Shown here one piece after another: positions 7,902 through 17,192 of a DNA stretch of 64,000 bases. Numbering within the stretch: position 1 is the first letter of the stretch; every line of letters begins with the position of its first letter. Both the position numbers and the translations under genes were made by a program. The notes beneath the pieces are model-generated. The model was not told the DNA's origin. It searched no databases and saw only the letters and a program-made list of their open reading frames with translations. Origin of the DNA: Sipunculus nudus (Eukaryota; Annelida; Sipuncula; Golfingiida; Sipunculidae). The DNA is taken from the NCBI GenBank assembly GCA_026874595.1, contig JAPPUL010000084.1, positions 124,001 through 188,000 of the forward strand, written 5' to 3'.

Positions 7902-8526
7902 ATAATCTTTACTTATATAGCTTATATTGAAATAAATATTAATTTAAATCTAACTTTTTAAGTTTATAAAGTCAAGCTATAAGATGAAAGAGCTAAAAAG
8001 AGCTCTTTACTGAGTAGTTCCTGAAAACACGAGATCGGGGTTTGAGGTTGTCTTGTTTAACTCAATAAGCACGGCTTTCTTTTCTTGGACTAGATGTCCA
8101 AAGGTTGCAAGGCCCAAGGTCTTAAACAATTGATCTCTTGCTAGAGGATTGAATAATTAACGACTTATACCTTAAGTAATCTCTTTAACATTTTAAATTC
8201 AGTTGAAGTTTGAATTAAAGCTTTATAAACACCATGAGTAATAGATTAAAGCAAATCTATTGTCTTACACTAACCACATTATGAAGTCATGTGATATGCC
8301 CTAATAAAGGAGATTGCAGACATGGATCTAGCTTTATATGAAGCTGTTGTGTCTGACAACACAACTAGTTTACTTGCCCTGCAACTATAAACTTGGCATA
8401 AGTTGAAGTGCCGATTGCTCTAGAAATGCTACCTTATTTCCCCATCTTTTAGTATGTCTTGTTTGAATCAGACACTATTACACTTTTATTTACTCCATTT
8501 TTTATTTAAGTCTACGACTTTTTTAA
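7902..8526. other. Gene-poor region with an unassigned ORF remnant
   Basis: There is no intact gene here. On the minus strand about 8,007-8,150 is open for some 48 codons without a start (L-A-R-D-Q-L-F-K-T-L-G-L-A-T-F-G-H-L...V-L-I-E-L-N-K...F-S-G-T-T-Q-stop). It reads like the C-terminal end of a lost gene, but I cannot assign it. An 8-bp hairpin (7,987-7,994 with 8,001-8,008) overlaps its stop. On the plus strand an ATG at 8,322 with AAAGGAG upstream opens only 22 codons (M-D-L-A-L-Y-E-A-V-V...), like a truncated start. Confidence 0.5.
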
Positions 8527-9369
8527 TTATTGGCCCATTCTTTTCATTTGGGACATCACTATTTTATCAAAAATTCTATCGCCAAAGTTTTGTCGTAAAA
8601 ACACCAGTGGCTTTGCATATTTGCCTACAAGATAGCGTGTTTTGGGTTTTGAACTTTTTATAATCTTTGAAATAGTATTTGCTATGACAGATGAAGGAGA
8701 AGATGTCCCTTTTTTAGCATATGCCTCCTTGGCCGCTGTAACTACACCTTCGATTAATTCTTTATATTGACTGTCCTTTTTTGTTTTATTTAATGAGTTT
8801 AGCATTGGCTGCCCAAATTCAGTTTCTATTGCTCCTGGTTCAAGCACTACAACATTAATCCCAAAAGGTGCAACCTCTACTCTTAAACAATCGCTCCACC
8901 CCTCAAGAGCATGTTTAGTTGCGTGGTACCAAGCACCTAATGGCGTATACATTTTACCGCCCATTGAAGATGTATTTATAATTGTTCCCGACCTTCGTTT
9001 TCGCATATAAGGCAATACTAATTGTGTTATTCTTGCAAGGCCAAAAATATTTACATCAAATTGATATTTGGCATCTTCAATTTTAGTATCCTCAACAGAG
9101 CCAAAAAGACCAAAACCTGCATTGTTCCATAAAACATCAATTTTGCCCTGCTCTTCAATAACTTTATCGACGGCTTTACTTACACTCTCTTCGTTAGTAA
9201 TGTCTAATTCAATTATATAACCGCCATTTTCCTTTATTTGGGACATACGATCTAACCTTCTTGCTGCTCCATAGATAATGTACCCCTCTTTAATTAGATG
9301 CAATGCCGTTGTGTAGCCCATTCCCGAAGATGCTCCTGTTATTAATACAACTTTTTTATCGCTCATCAT
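8527..9369 (-). CDS. Short-chain dehydrogenase/reductase (SDR)
   Basis: A 280-residue classical SDR. The cofactor motif is T-G-A-S-S-G-M-G (residues about 11-18), followed by NNAG (about 87-90), the catalytic serine in INTSSMGG and the Y-x3-K motif in YHATKHALEG. An Arg-Arg pair after the second strand (AARRLDR) suggests NADP(H) preference. The length and C-terminal extension fit the subgroup often annotated as oxidoreductase with unknown substrate. AAGGAG lies just before the ATG-ATG start pair. It is a single gene with no pathway context. Confidence 0.9.
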   Translation of the reverse strand: MMSDKKVVLITGASSGMGYTTALHLIKEGYIIYGAARRLDRMSQIKENGGYIIELDITNEESVSKAVDKVIEEQGKIDVLWNNAGFGLFGSVEDTKIEDAKYQFDVNIFGLARITQLVLPYMRKRRSGTIINTSSMGGKMYTPLGAWYHATKHALEGWSDCLRVEVAPFGINVVVLEPGAIETEFGQPMLNSLNKTKKDSQYKELIEGVVTAAKEAYAKKGTSSPSSVIANTISKIIKSSKPKTRYLVGKYAKPLVFLRQNFGDRIFDKIVMSQMKRMGQ

Positions 9370-9535
9370 TTTCTCCTTATTATTAAGTTATTATTAAGTT
9401 CAAAGCTAATTAAAGTAAAGCTCTTTGTATACTTTGCATTATTTAAAAATAATGTCTTAATATCATTAACAAAAAAACAACAAGCCAAAGGACTATTAGT
9501 ATCTGGTAGTAAAACTTTAGCTTCTTTGCTTCATT

Positions 9536-9751
9536 TTAAAGCTCAGAAGCAGTTTGACCAGCTTTTAATCCGCCTTCAACTAAGTGGTGTACCTTTCCTC
9601 CCTCTACACCTGCAATTGTAGAAATTGTATTTTGATCAGTAAAGCTTGTTCCTGCTAAGGTTATTGAATCTGCTAAGCCTTTCACCATTGAACCAAGCCA
9701 AAGTGCCATAAATAATAAATGTAATGTTCGTGCAATTTCATATGATGACAT
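9536..9751 (-). CDS. Small hypothetical protein next to the block A/B boundary
   Basis: A 71-residue frame with a short hydrophobic helix (LHLLFMALWLGSMV, residues about 11-24) and a Gly-rich C-terminal half. An in-frame stop directly precedes the ATG, so the N-terminus is not cut by the boundary. There is no convincing ribosome-binding site and no recognised family. It may be a real small membrane protein or a remnant. Confidence 0.35.
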   Translation of the reverse strand: MSSYEIARTLHLLFMALWLGSMVKGLADSITLAGTSFTDQNTISTIAGVEGGKVHHLVEGGLKAGQTASEL

Positions 9752-10011
9752 TTAACGTTTCTTATATGAGATTATATGGTGGAGGACACGGAGCCTTACC
9801 CCAATTCGTTCTCCAAACCAAAATACATCCGCAAACCCTGTTTATTCAACACTTTACCACACATCAGATTCCTTCAGACTGCCGGACGCCGAGAGAAATT
9901 AAATTCTCTACATTTTCCCGAAACAGAGAACGGACGTGGGTTCGATTCCCGATTGAATACCCGACGGTGTGTTTCACAACTCATGTCTGATTGCCTTCCC
10001 ATACATCATTT
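9752..10011. other. Left composition boundary (about 9,770) and non-coding edge of block B
   Basis: Around 9,760-9,780 the sequence changes from AT-rich (19 G/C in the 60 bases 9,481-9,540) to mixed and then GC-rich sequence, where all genes lie on the minus strand. No integrase, tRNA gene or direct repeat shared with the other boundary (about 48,830) was seen. The methyltransferase gene at 10,012 is complete, so this edge does not cut a recognisable gene. Confidence 0.6.
9931..9951 (+). other. tRNA/tmRNA 3'-end-like sequence (possible old attachment site)
   Basis: CGGACGTGGGTTCGATTCCC (9,931-9,950) is very like the T-arm and 3' end of tmRNA genes, a common target of integrative elements. 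It lacks the acceptor stem and CCA end, the T-stem has a G-A mismatch and a wobble pair, and no matching 5' part is seen. It cannot be a working RNA. It could be an att-site remnant, or chance. Confidence 0.35.
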
Positions 10012-10767
10012 TCAGATCTTTTTGGCGATGTAAACGCCATAGCTGTAATGCTCCCGATGCTTTTCATAGAGGGCAATTTCAGCCTTTTCACATTCGATTA
10101 TTTCCCTTGCCTCATCACTCCCACCATTCCGTTCGAGGAAGGTATCGAACCCGTCTTGCATGGGCCGGTAGTAATTGTCGATCCAGCAACTCGTGGGCAG
10201 ATAAAAATAGCCTTCAGGAACGTATCCATGCCGTTCGAGGATTCCGATCTTTGCCGAGGCAACATCGATCTCGGGATACTCTGCATCCCAGTGGGATTGA
10301 AGATCGGAAGGTCGCTCAGCAGTCAGCCATGTGATTTCCGAGACGATGAGTTTGCCTCCCGGTTTCAGGAAGCGTCTCCAAGCTGACACTCCGGCTTCAA
10401 ACCCCATGTTATAGATCGCACCCTCCGACCAGATGACATCGAACTCCTCATCGGCAAAAGGCAGCGCATCCATTGAACAGCTCAAGGTGGTTATTTTGTC
10501 TGCCACGCCGTGGTCGGCAACTCTGGCTTGAAGCTCCTCAAGAAACTCCGGCAGGAAGTCCACGGCGGTAATTTCGGCATCCAGTTCCTTGGCAAGCTGG
10601 ATCGTTGAAGCGCCGGTGCCACAACCGATATCCGCAATCTTCAAAGGCCGTGATTTATCGAGTCCGGCCAGCATTAAAGCCTGTTTTGTCTCGGCTTCGC
10701 CTCCCGGGCCTTGTCTGAAATTTGATCTATGCAGATCAATCAGAAGTTTCATTTGTAAGTCGTCCAT
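10012..10767 (-). CDS. Class I SAM-dependent methyltransferase
   Basis: A 251-residue Rossmann-fold methyltransferase. Motif I is ADIGCGTGASTIQLAKEL (about residue 40), the acidic residue after strand 2 is in ITAVDFLPEFLEELQ, and motif IV/post-I is DEEFDVIWSEGAIYNMGFE. There is no DNA-methyltransferase D/N-P-P-Y motif, so a small molecule or protein substrate is more likely than DNA. The C-terminal part, rich in aromatic and charged residues (FLPTSC-like, CEKAEIALYEKHREHY), would form the substrate lid. It is the last gene of the 12-gene operon, 9 bp after the ADP-ribosylglycohydrolase. Confidence 0.88.
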   Translation of the reverse strand: MDDLQMKLLIDLHRSNFRQGPGGEAETKQALMLAGLDKSRPLKIADIGCGTGASTIQLAKELDAEITAVDFLPEFLEELQARVADHGVADKITTLSCSMDALPFADEEFDVIWSEGAIYNMGFEAGVSAWRRFLKPGGKLIVSEITWLTAERPSDLQSHWDAEYPEIDVASAKIGILERHGYVPEGYFYLPTSCWIDNYYRPMQDGFDTFLERNGGSDEAREIIECEKAEIALYEKHREHYSYGVYIAKKI

Positions 10768-10776
10768 AGTTCCTCC

Positions 10777-11718
10777 TCAATCAATATCGCTAATCAGCCT
10801 CTCTGCCAGCTCCAACACGTCCACCGGCCAGAAGCATTCCGGGCGTGGATGGCGTACTCGCGGATTTCCGGCCTCTGGGCGGCAGCTTTGCAGGGATTCG
10901 AGCCACTGGTCCGGAATAGCCTCCCGACCGCACACAGCGCCTAACAGCGCCCCACAAATGGCCGCGTTGGTATCGGTGTCACCGCCACGCATGATGGTGT
11001 CGACAACACCGGCCTCAAGGCTTGGCGCATGGAGCAGCTGATACAGGGCATTCTGAAAAGCGATCATCACCCAGCCCTGCTGTTTGACATAGTCCGCTGG
11101 CGGCTCTTTGGCAGCCTTGTCGATGGTATCCAGTAAAACGGGTTCAGTGGGCATGTCGACCGCCCACTGCCTGATGTGCTGGTATAGCTCTTTGCGGTCG
11201 CAGCCGGATTGAATGACGTGGGCAATCCCCATGGCAAACAGCGCGTTGGCCTGCTGGCAGATCAGGTTGGGATGAGTGAGCGCCGAATCCTGAATCGCCC
11301 ATTCAGCCACTTGGTTCAATTCAAATCCGGCTCCGAAAATCCCGAGCGGGCTGATCCGCATCATCGCTCCATTGGCCTGACTGTCCGGGTTTGGATTCCC
11401 ACGAAGCCCGGCCGAAATGGTCATGCCGCAATCAAACGGATCGGAACTCAGCCAGTATTGATATTCCTTGCGTGCCGCCTCTGGATCATACGAGCCTGTT
11501 TCCACCAGCATCCGGGCAAGGAGCAGCGCCATCTCAGAATCATCCGTCGGCTGACCGGCAATGGTATTCCATGTGCCGCCATCTGCCAGCTCTCGAACAC
11601 CATCAGGGTAGCTGCGCCGAATCTCATCCGGGGACTGAAATTCAACCAGACTCCCCAGCGCATCACCGGCAAGCTGGCCCAGCAGGCATCCTTGGGCTCT
11701 GGATCGTTTAGTTTCCAA
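10777..11718 (-). CDS. ADP-ribosylglycohydrolase (DraG family)
   Basis: A 313-residue all-helical DraG-type hydrolase. The metal-binding motifs are present: GQLAGDALGSLVEFQ near residue 15, TDDSEMALLLARML near residue 58, and GGDTDTNAAICGALLGA near residue 245. These Asp residues hold the two magnesium ions. The family removes ADP-ribose from proteins or nucleic acids or hydrolyses related metabolites. It overlaps the upstream 65-codon gene by 11 bp and is followed by a methyltransferase. At the end of a defence-type operon it could reverse a toxic ADP-ribosylation or process an ADP-ribosyl signal; that is inference. Confidence 0.93.
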   Translation of the reverse strand: METKRSRAQGCLLGQLAGDALGSLVEFQSPDEIRRSYPDGVRELADGGTWNTIAGQPTDDSEMALLLARMLVETGSYDPEAARKEYQYWLSSDPFDCGMTISAGLRGNPNPDSQANGAMMRISPLGIFGAGFELNQVAEWAIQDSALTHPNLICQQANALFAMGIAHVIQSGCDRKELYQHIRQWAVDMPTEPVLLDTIDKAAKEPPADYVKQQGWVMIAFQNALYQLLHAPSLEAGVVDTIMRGGDTDTNAAICGALLGAVCGREAIPDQWLESLQSCRPEAGNPRVRHPRPECFWPVDVLELAERLISDID

Positions 11719-11905
11719 GTTTATGTCTTTCCTCTCGTGCTATTTCTGCAATTCCATCAAGGGCCTCGTCGTCCAGATCGAGATCCACAAGCTCGCTGCG
11801 GAGCTCATCCCTTAAGTACTTTGCTGCAGTTTCAGCGAATTCAAGTATGTAAGCCAAGTCAGTGCTTGAGATGTTGACTGTTGTTTCGATCAGGTTGGCT
11901 GACAT
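11708..11905 (-). CDS. Small acidic helical protein of unknown function
   Basis: A 65-residue protein (start M-S-A-N-L-I-E-T-T-V). The ATG at 11,905 is preferred over an upstream start at 11,953 because GAAGGTAA precedes it and because it leaves the DUF2779 gene end (11,917) free. The first 15 residues look beta-like; the rest is an acidic helix (DLAYILEFAETAAKYLRDEL, then DLDLDDEALDGIAEIA). No family was recognised. The overlap with the ADP-ribosylglycohydrolase gene implies translational coupling, so it may be a partner or antitoxin-like regulator of that enzyme. Confidence 0.6.
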   Translation of the reverse strand: MSANLIETTVNISSTDLAYILEFAETAAKYLRDELRSELVDLDLDDEALDGIAEIAREERHKLGN

Positions 11906-11916
11906 TTTTATTACCT

Positions 11917-13908
11917 TCAGTTTTGTTGTTCCTGTTGCAGAAGGTCCTTCCAACCTTCATAAATCATGACCATTGCCATGGTATCCAATTCACAATACTT
12001 GAGCAGAGCCTTCTGGATCTCCTCACGTTCATAGTCCGTCATTTCTTCAAACTGCATTCGGGCGTATGCTGTAAGAGCAGCTCCACCGTCTCGCAGCTCA
12101 TCGTCATCACTCAAGATATCCATATCTTTGTCCGAGATATCCTGAAACATCTTCGGCAGCATTTTGTATGGGTCGGCAACTTTCCCGTCTTTGATTTTGA
12201 TCCACTGCCAGTCTTTGAAGTTGAGACTCGGGATTCCATCGGCTGCGCCATAAATGGGTTTTGAATATTTATCCTGCAGAAAGGCTGAGCTGTTCAGGAT
12301 TGCCGGTAGCACCTGCTTGATCGAGTTGGAGCCATTGGTGGCCGGGTCGTAATAGTAGCGCTTAACAATCTCCCACATGTCCACCATGTTGCGCTCGCCG
12401 GTCCACTGCTCAACAGAATCCTTAATGGCTTGGGTGATAGACTTGATGAACGCACACAATTCCTCCCGGTCTGTAATTTCCCGCTGATCAGCCTGAAGCT
12501 GGCGGTAAATCATGTTGAGAAATGTGTTTTCGTGGTTGGAGTATCGGAAGATGCTGCCGTTGTCGTTTTCAAGCTGAGCTTTGAGAGCTCGCACAAAGTC
12601 ATAATTCGGAAATCCTCCCTGCTCCGTATTCAGATACTCACCGAAGTGTTCCACGGTGCCATCCTCGCGAACGATATGATGGGAAAACTGGAACGCGATT
12701 CCCTCGTAAGGTCTGCGACCTGCATTAAACGGTATGGCCACCATTGTGGTTTCAAAGTCGATGAAATGAAGCGGAAACACCCAGCTGCTCATCTCGCTTT
12801 GCAGGTTATCCTGATCCAACCAGATCGAAGTGTCTGCGTTCTGGAACTTTTCAATCTGAAGCCACTGGCGTTCGCTGGCAGAGATACCCGGCTTTTTGTC
12901 AGGCTTAGGAACCACATCCTCCTCGGTCAGATCGGACATTTTGATGCAGCCAGCTTCAATCAGCTTTGCCTTCTTCCTGAAGTTCCAGACATCAAGTACG
13001 GTTGGACTCTCAAAGTCATCATTCCTCCAGCCCAGATTCGCTTTCCAGCATTCTTTCTTTCCGCTCAGCAAGCCGGACTGCTCCTCGCCGTCCTTTGTAT
13101 AGAACTCGCAGCTTGAACAGTTGGTTGATACTGGTGACGGTATTTTGGTATCCGAAGCATAGTGTTCTGCAAACAAATCAACCCTCTGTGTAAAGCTCAG
13201 GGACTGATCGCTGCCACCATCTGTACCGGCATAGATCTGCTCGCATTCGGTATCAACATTCACCCTACAGAGTATCGGAGGTGTCAGATCCGCGTCGGTC
13301 AGGGTTTCCGATACTGATACCGACTTACGCCCATTGGCGTCCTTCACCAACCGAAACTTCTGGTTGAGTCCATCGGTCGGGCAGGTTGCAGATTTATCGG
13401 CCATCATGAGGTGGGCGGAGACGGTGTATTGGGGCAGTGCCTGATTGATCACATATTTCTGAAAGGCCACATCGTAGAGGTAGGACTTCCAGCCTGATTT
13501 GATCGTCCCGTTTTTATTGGCAAACGGATCTTCCGCTTCGGGATCAAAGGATTTGGCTTTCACCTCATAGAGGCTGAGGCAATTGCCGTTTTTAACCAGA
13601 ATATCCGCACGGATGAATAGTTTATCGGTCGCTATTGCCGCTTCGTAAATGGTGACCTGATCCAATTCCAGCAGCTTGTTGGTTTCGGCAAGTGCCTCGT
13701 CGTAATCCAGTGTTTTGATGTCGTGACCACCGGGGAAATAGCATTTAGCCAGGTCGCCCACCTGAAAGCCTCCATCAGCCAGTGCAAGAAGGAAGCTATC
13801 ATCAAGATTCTGGTTGGCGTACTCGCTTTTCCCTGTATAGAAGAGCTTGGTCGGGCATTCAGTTGCCAGCTTGAATCTCGATTTCGTCAGGTATCTCCTT
13901 TTAGCCAT
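11917..13908 (-). CDS. DUF2779 protein: RecB/Cas4-like nuclease plus DEDD-type exonuclease region
   Basis: A 663-residue protein. It starts RRYLTKSRFKLATECPTKLF, typical of the DUF2779/RecB-nuclease group. Around residue 115 CLSLYEVKAKSFDP gives the E-x-K catalytic signature of PD-(D/E)XK nucleases. Cysteines at the N-terminus (TEC) and in NCSSCEF...KKECW (about residues 255-280) resemble the iron-sulfur cluster that staples Cas4/AddB-type nucleases. Near residue 385 FIDFETTMVAIPF matches the first DEDD exonuclease motif. It follows sbcC by 15 bp in the operon. DNA-end processing together with SbcCD is a reasonable inference. Confidence 0.8.
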   Translation of the reverse strand: MAKRRYLTKSRFKLATECPTKLFYTGKSEYANQNLDDSFLLALADGGFQVGDLAKCYFPGGHDIKTLDYDEALAETNKLLELDQVTIYEAAIATDKLFIRADILVKNGNCLSLYEVKAKSFDPEAEDPFANKNGTIKSGWKSYLYDVAFQKYVINQALPQYTVSAHLMMADKSATCPTDGLNQKFRLVKDANGRKSVSVSETLTDADLTPPILCRVNVDTECEQIYAGTDGGSDQSLSFTQRVDLFAEHYASDTKIPSPVSTNCSSCEFYTKDGEEQSGLLSGKKECWKANLGWRNDDFESPTVLDVWNFRKKAKLIEAGCIKMSDLTEEDVVPKPDKKPGISASERQWLQIEKFQNADTSIWLDQDNLQSEMSSWVFPLHFIDFETTMVAIPFNAGRRPYEGIAFQFSHHIVREDGTVEHFGEYLNTEQGGFPNYDFVRALKAQLENDNGSIFRYSNHENTFLNMIYRQLQADQREITDREELCAFIKSITQAIKDSVEQWTGERNMVDMWEIVKRYYYDPATNGSNSIKQVLPAILNSSAFLQDKYSKPIYGAADGIPSLNFKDWQWIKIKDGKVADPYKMLPKMFQDISDKDMDILSDDDELRDGGAALTAYARMQFEEMTDYEREEIQKALLKYCELDTMAMVMIYEGWKDLLQQEQQN

Positions 13909-13923
13909 CAGTATCTCTCCCTG

Positions 13924-16900
13924 TTATTCACTTTTAACCACCTTTGTGCAACCCGGGCCGGACAGTGAACTGCGGCCACCGGATACAGGTGTGATATTTA
14001 TCTGGGTGCTGATTCTTTCTTTCAGTGCAGATACATGGGAGATGATTCCGATCAGCTTGCCGTCCTGCTGCAGGCCGGATAAGGTTTCCAGAGCAGTCTC
14101 CAGTGCTTCTTCATCCAAGGTGCCGAATCCTTCATCGAGAAACAGTGAATCCACCCTTACTTTCCGGCTGGCCATTTTCGACAACCCCAACGCTAGCGTC
14201 AGGCTGACGATAAAGCTTTCACCGCCTGACAGGTTCTTAGTTGAGCGGATTTCACCGGCCTGATAGTTATCGACGACATTCAGTTCTAGCGGCTGTTGTT
14301 CATCACGGATCAGCAGATAGCGGTCGGTCATTTTTTCCAGCTGCCGGTTGGCATGGGAAACCATCAGCTCAAAGGTCAATCCCTGAGCAAAATTCCGGTA
14401 CTTTTTGCCGTCCGCCGAACCGATGAGGCCATGCAGCTTTTCCCAACGATGGCACTCCTTCTTCTGAGCCTCGATGGCGGACTGCTTTTCCTTTATCCGC
14501 TCTTTGGCTGCCGTATTTTCATTCAGCTTGTGCTTAAGACCGGCTACGGCATCGCGCAGTGTTTTCAAGGACTCTTCAAACTCTTTGAACTGCGGCTGCA
14601 ATTCCTCAAGCGTCTTGTCTGTAACCTTTTTGGCAGTCTCCGTGGCCAGACGCGTCTCCCGGTCTTTCTGTTTAGCTTTGAGCTCTGTTCCCGCATCATC
14701 GAGCTCTTTGGCCCGGGTAGATAAAGATTCCCGATCTTCCTGTGACAGTCTGGCTCCGAGGAAGGCTTTCTCATCCGCAAAGCCTGCCGGAATCAAAGCG
14801 GCTGAAAAGTCGGTTTCCGCTTTTTTGAGTTCAGGCATTCTTTGCTCAATGCGCTTCTTCAGGGAGTCAATGTGGGTCTTGGCCGTTGTCAGTTTCTGCT
14901 GCAGCTCGGTGCTCAGGTCTCTGGCTGTCTTCTCGGCCTTTTCGGCATCGGCAATGGCTTTGTTCAGTCGGCCTTCTTCATCATCAGGCTTTTTATCGCC
15001 GTACAATTGCTTCCGCTCTTCTGTTCCATCGGCCAGTTCCTTTTTGAGTCGTTCCAGAGTTTCCTGTTTTTCAGCCAGAGCTTTGACCTGCGTATCAATC
15101 ACGGCATCAAGACGCTTCACCTCGCTGTCGATAGCGGCAATCTGTTTTTCGATGTCGGTCTTTTGTTTTACCTGCTCCTGCCATGCCTTCAGTCGTGACC
15201 TGAGGGATTCGAGCAATGACTCAACCTCTGTCTCCGGTATTTCAGTAATGCCAAGTGGCTGGAGTTTCCCGGAAACGGCCTGCTTGAGTTCATCAAAGCC
15301 GGTCCGAAGTTTCGTGAGGGCATCCTTTAATTCAGCGACGGTTTTTTCAGCTGCCTTCTTGTCATTGGTCGCTTCGGTTTCCAGCTTCTCGCTGTCATTC
15401 AGGTTTTTACGGGCAGCGGTTTCCGCCTGTTCCAGTTTTTTGATGGCGGCTTCCTGTTCGTCTGCCTTGTCGATCAACTTGGTCAGCGATTCTATCTTTT
15501 GTTCGATCTCATCGGGAACCGGAACGTTGCCCTCGGCAAAGGGATGATCGTTTGAGCCGCAGAGTGGACAGGGCTTGCCATCTTCCAGTTTGGCCCGGTG
15601 GTCTTCAAGCTCCTCGATTTTCCTGATGAAAGCCATTTCACGAAGAAGGGTTTCCTTCTCGGTACGATATTCCCGAAGCAGCTTGTCACCCAGCAATTGG
15701 CTCAGAGCATCCTTGCCTTGCTGAAGATCTTTAGCAGCTGCCTCCAGTTCTTGTTTTTTGAGCCCACATTTACTGGAGGCTGCCTCCAGTATCTTTACGG
15801 CATCTGTTACGGCTGTATCGGCTTTTTTGAGAGCCGTTTCTTTCTGCGTGAGCTCCTGTTGTTTGGCGAGCAGGTTACTGAACTGTTCTTCTACTCCGGC
15901 GAGCCCACTGACCAGCCATTCATCTCGCGCGTTCTCTTTGAGGTACAGCTCTGCAGCCTCCAATGTCTTCTCTGCGGCAGTCCGTTGTTCCTGTTCCTTC
16001 ACCCGAGCCTGCTTGTCGTTCTCAATTTTTCCGGATTCCTTGGTGCAGGCATCAGCGCCTTCTGATACAACCTTTGTCTGTTCGGCAATTTTTTGATCAA
16101 GTGACCGGATCTTCTGGATCAACGGTGCTGCCGTTTTCAGCTCTTCTTTGGCTTTCAGGGTGAGCTGTTCAGCAGCCTTGAGAGCCTCTGCTTGTGTGTT
16201 TGCAGATGATTCAAGCTCAGGAAGTGCGGCTTCATCTGTTTTCAAGGAGGTCTGATCGTCAGCTTGCTGCTTACGGAGGGATGTTACGCTCACGTAAGTT
16301 CCATCCAGCGACGCGGCCTTGATGGCTTGTTCAAGTTTGGTCCGTTCCGGTTTGAACGCCTCGGTATCGGTCTTCAATTTGGCGGCTTCATCCGTAAGAC
16401 TGAGGATCTCCTTTTGCAGGCCCTCAATAGTGGTCAGCCATGTGATGGCTTTGCCTGTTTCGGTTGATTTACCGGCAAGCTCAGTCTCCTGCTTTTGCTT
16501 GGCCGTAAGGTCGTCTTGAATTTGCTTTTCCTGTTCCGGCTCCAGAATCACGATGCCGGATGTTTCGGCGTTCAGAATGTTGAGTTTTTCCCGCTCATCA
16601 CGCTGGCGTTCATGAACACGTCGTGAGATTTCTGAATAGATTTCGGTGCCGGTGATCTGCTCGAGGATCTTGGATTTCTGTTCAACGTCAGCCTTGAGGA
16701 AGGTATCGAAGCCGCCTTGCGCAAGCAAAATGGAGCGAGTGAAGCGGTCAAAATCCATACCGGTTTTTTCCTCAATGACTCCACCGACAAGGCTTTTCTT
16801 GGTTTCGATAGGCTTGCCCGTAGCATCGTCCGCAATCTGGTGTTCCTGATCCTGCAGGTTGCCTTCAGCCTTTTTTCGTGCCCGGCGCTGTTCCCAGTGG

Positions 16901-17181
16901 CAACGGAACCGGCCAGCCTGGGATTCAAAGAGTACCTCGGCGTAGCATTCACCGGTCTGGCGGGACATTATTTCATTCCCGCTCTTGGTGATTTTCCCAA
17001 GGCGTGGCGTGGCCCCATACAGGGCCAGACAGATGGCATCAAGAATCGTCGATTTTCCCGCACCGGTTGGACCGGTCAGGGCAAAGATGCCGTTGGATAA
17101 ATATTCGGGATCAGTGAAGTCTATGACCCACTCGCCATAGAGGGAGTTGAGGTTCTTAAATCTGAGTTCAAGTATCTTCAT
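13924..17181 (-). CDS. sbcC: Exonuclease subunit SbcC (Rad50-like ATPase)
   Basis: A 1,085-residue SMC-type ATPase. Walker A GPTGAGKST is at residues 37-45, followed by a long coiled coil. The zinc hook KPCPLCGSNDHP lies near residue 540 in the middle of the coil, and the second coil leads to the ABC signature LSGGESF (about 985) and Walker B SLFLDEGFGTLDEEALE (about 1,012). With SbcD it forms the SbcCD (Mre11-Rad50) complex, which opens hairpins and resects double-strand ends. It starts 11 bp after sbcD. All key motifs are intact. Phage-induced ends and hairpins are natural substrates, consistent with its place in a restriction operon. Confidence 0.96.
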   Translation of the reverse strand: MKILELRFKNLNSLYGEWVIDFTDPEYLSNGIFALTGPTGAGKSTILDAICLALYGATPRLGKITKSGNEIMSRQTGECYAEVLFESQAGRFRCHWEQRRARKKAEGNLQDQEHQIADDATGKPIETKKSLVGGVIEEKTGMDFDRFTRSILLAQGGFDTFLKADVEQKSKILEQITGTEIYSEISRRVHERQRDEREKLNILNAETSGIVILEPEQEKQIQDDLTAKQKQETELAGKSTETGKAITWLTTIEGLQKEILSLTDEAAKLKTDTEAFKPERTKLEQAIKAASLDGTYVSVTSLRKQQADDQTSLKTDEAALPELESSANTQAEALKAAEQLTLKAKEELKTAAPLIQKIRSLDQKIAEQTKVVSEGADACTKESGKIENDKQARVKEQEQRTAAEKTLEAAELYLKENARDEWLVSGLAGVEEQFSNLLAKQQELTQKETALKKADTAVTDAVKILEAASSKCGLKKQELEAAAKDLQQGKDALSQLLGDKLLREYRTEKETLLREMAFIRKIEELEDHRAKLEDGKPCPLCGSNDHPFAEGNVPVPDEIEQKIESLTKLIDKADEQEAAIKKLEQAETAARKNLNDSEKLETEATNDKKAAEKTVAELKDALTKLRTGFDELKQAVSGKLQPLGITEIPETEVESLLESLRSRLKAWQEQVKQKTDIEKQIAAIDSEVKRLDAVIDTQVKALAEKQETLERLKKELADGTEERKQLYGDKKPDDEEGRLNKAIADAEKAEKTARDLSTELQQKLTTAKTHIDSLKKRIEQRMPELKKAETDFSAALIPAGFADEKAFLGARLSQEDRESLSTRAKELDDAGTELKAKQKDRETRLATETAKKVTDKTLEELQPQFKEFEESLKTLRDAVAGLKHKLNENTAAKERIKEKQSAIEAQKKECHRWEKLHGLIGSADGKKYRNFAQGLTFELMVSHANRQLEKMTDRYLLIRDEQQPLELNVVDNYQAGEIRSTKNLSGGESFIVSLTLALGLSKMASRKVRVDSLFLDEGFGTLDEEALETALETLSGLQQDGKLIGIISHVSALKERISTQINITPVSGGRSSLSGPGCTKVVKSE

Positions 17182-17192
17182 AATCAGCCTCT

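Noticed and set aside
9764-10033. Several plus-strand frames at the left boundary
   Set aside because: They straddle the composition change and the tmRNA-like fragment, overlap one another, and resemble nothing known.
11209-11877. Plus-strand 222-codon frame opposite the ADP-ribosylglycohydrolase
   Set aside because: Antisense shadow of an unmistakable DraG gene; no recognisable protein.
13847-14263. Plus-strand frame over the sbcC/DUF2779 gap
   Set aside because: It covers the 3' end of sbcC and the 5' end of the DUF2779 gene on the opposite strand; no motif or ribosome-binding site.
14474-15547. Plus-strand serine-rich frame of 357 codons
   Set aside because: Antisense to the sbcC coiled coil; its Ser/Phe-rich composition mirrors Lys/Glu codons of the real gene, and there is no start signal.
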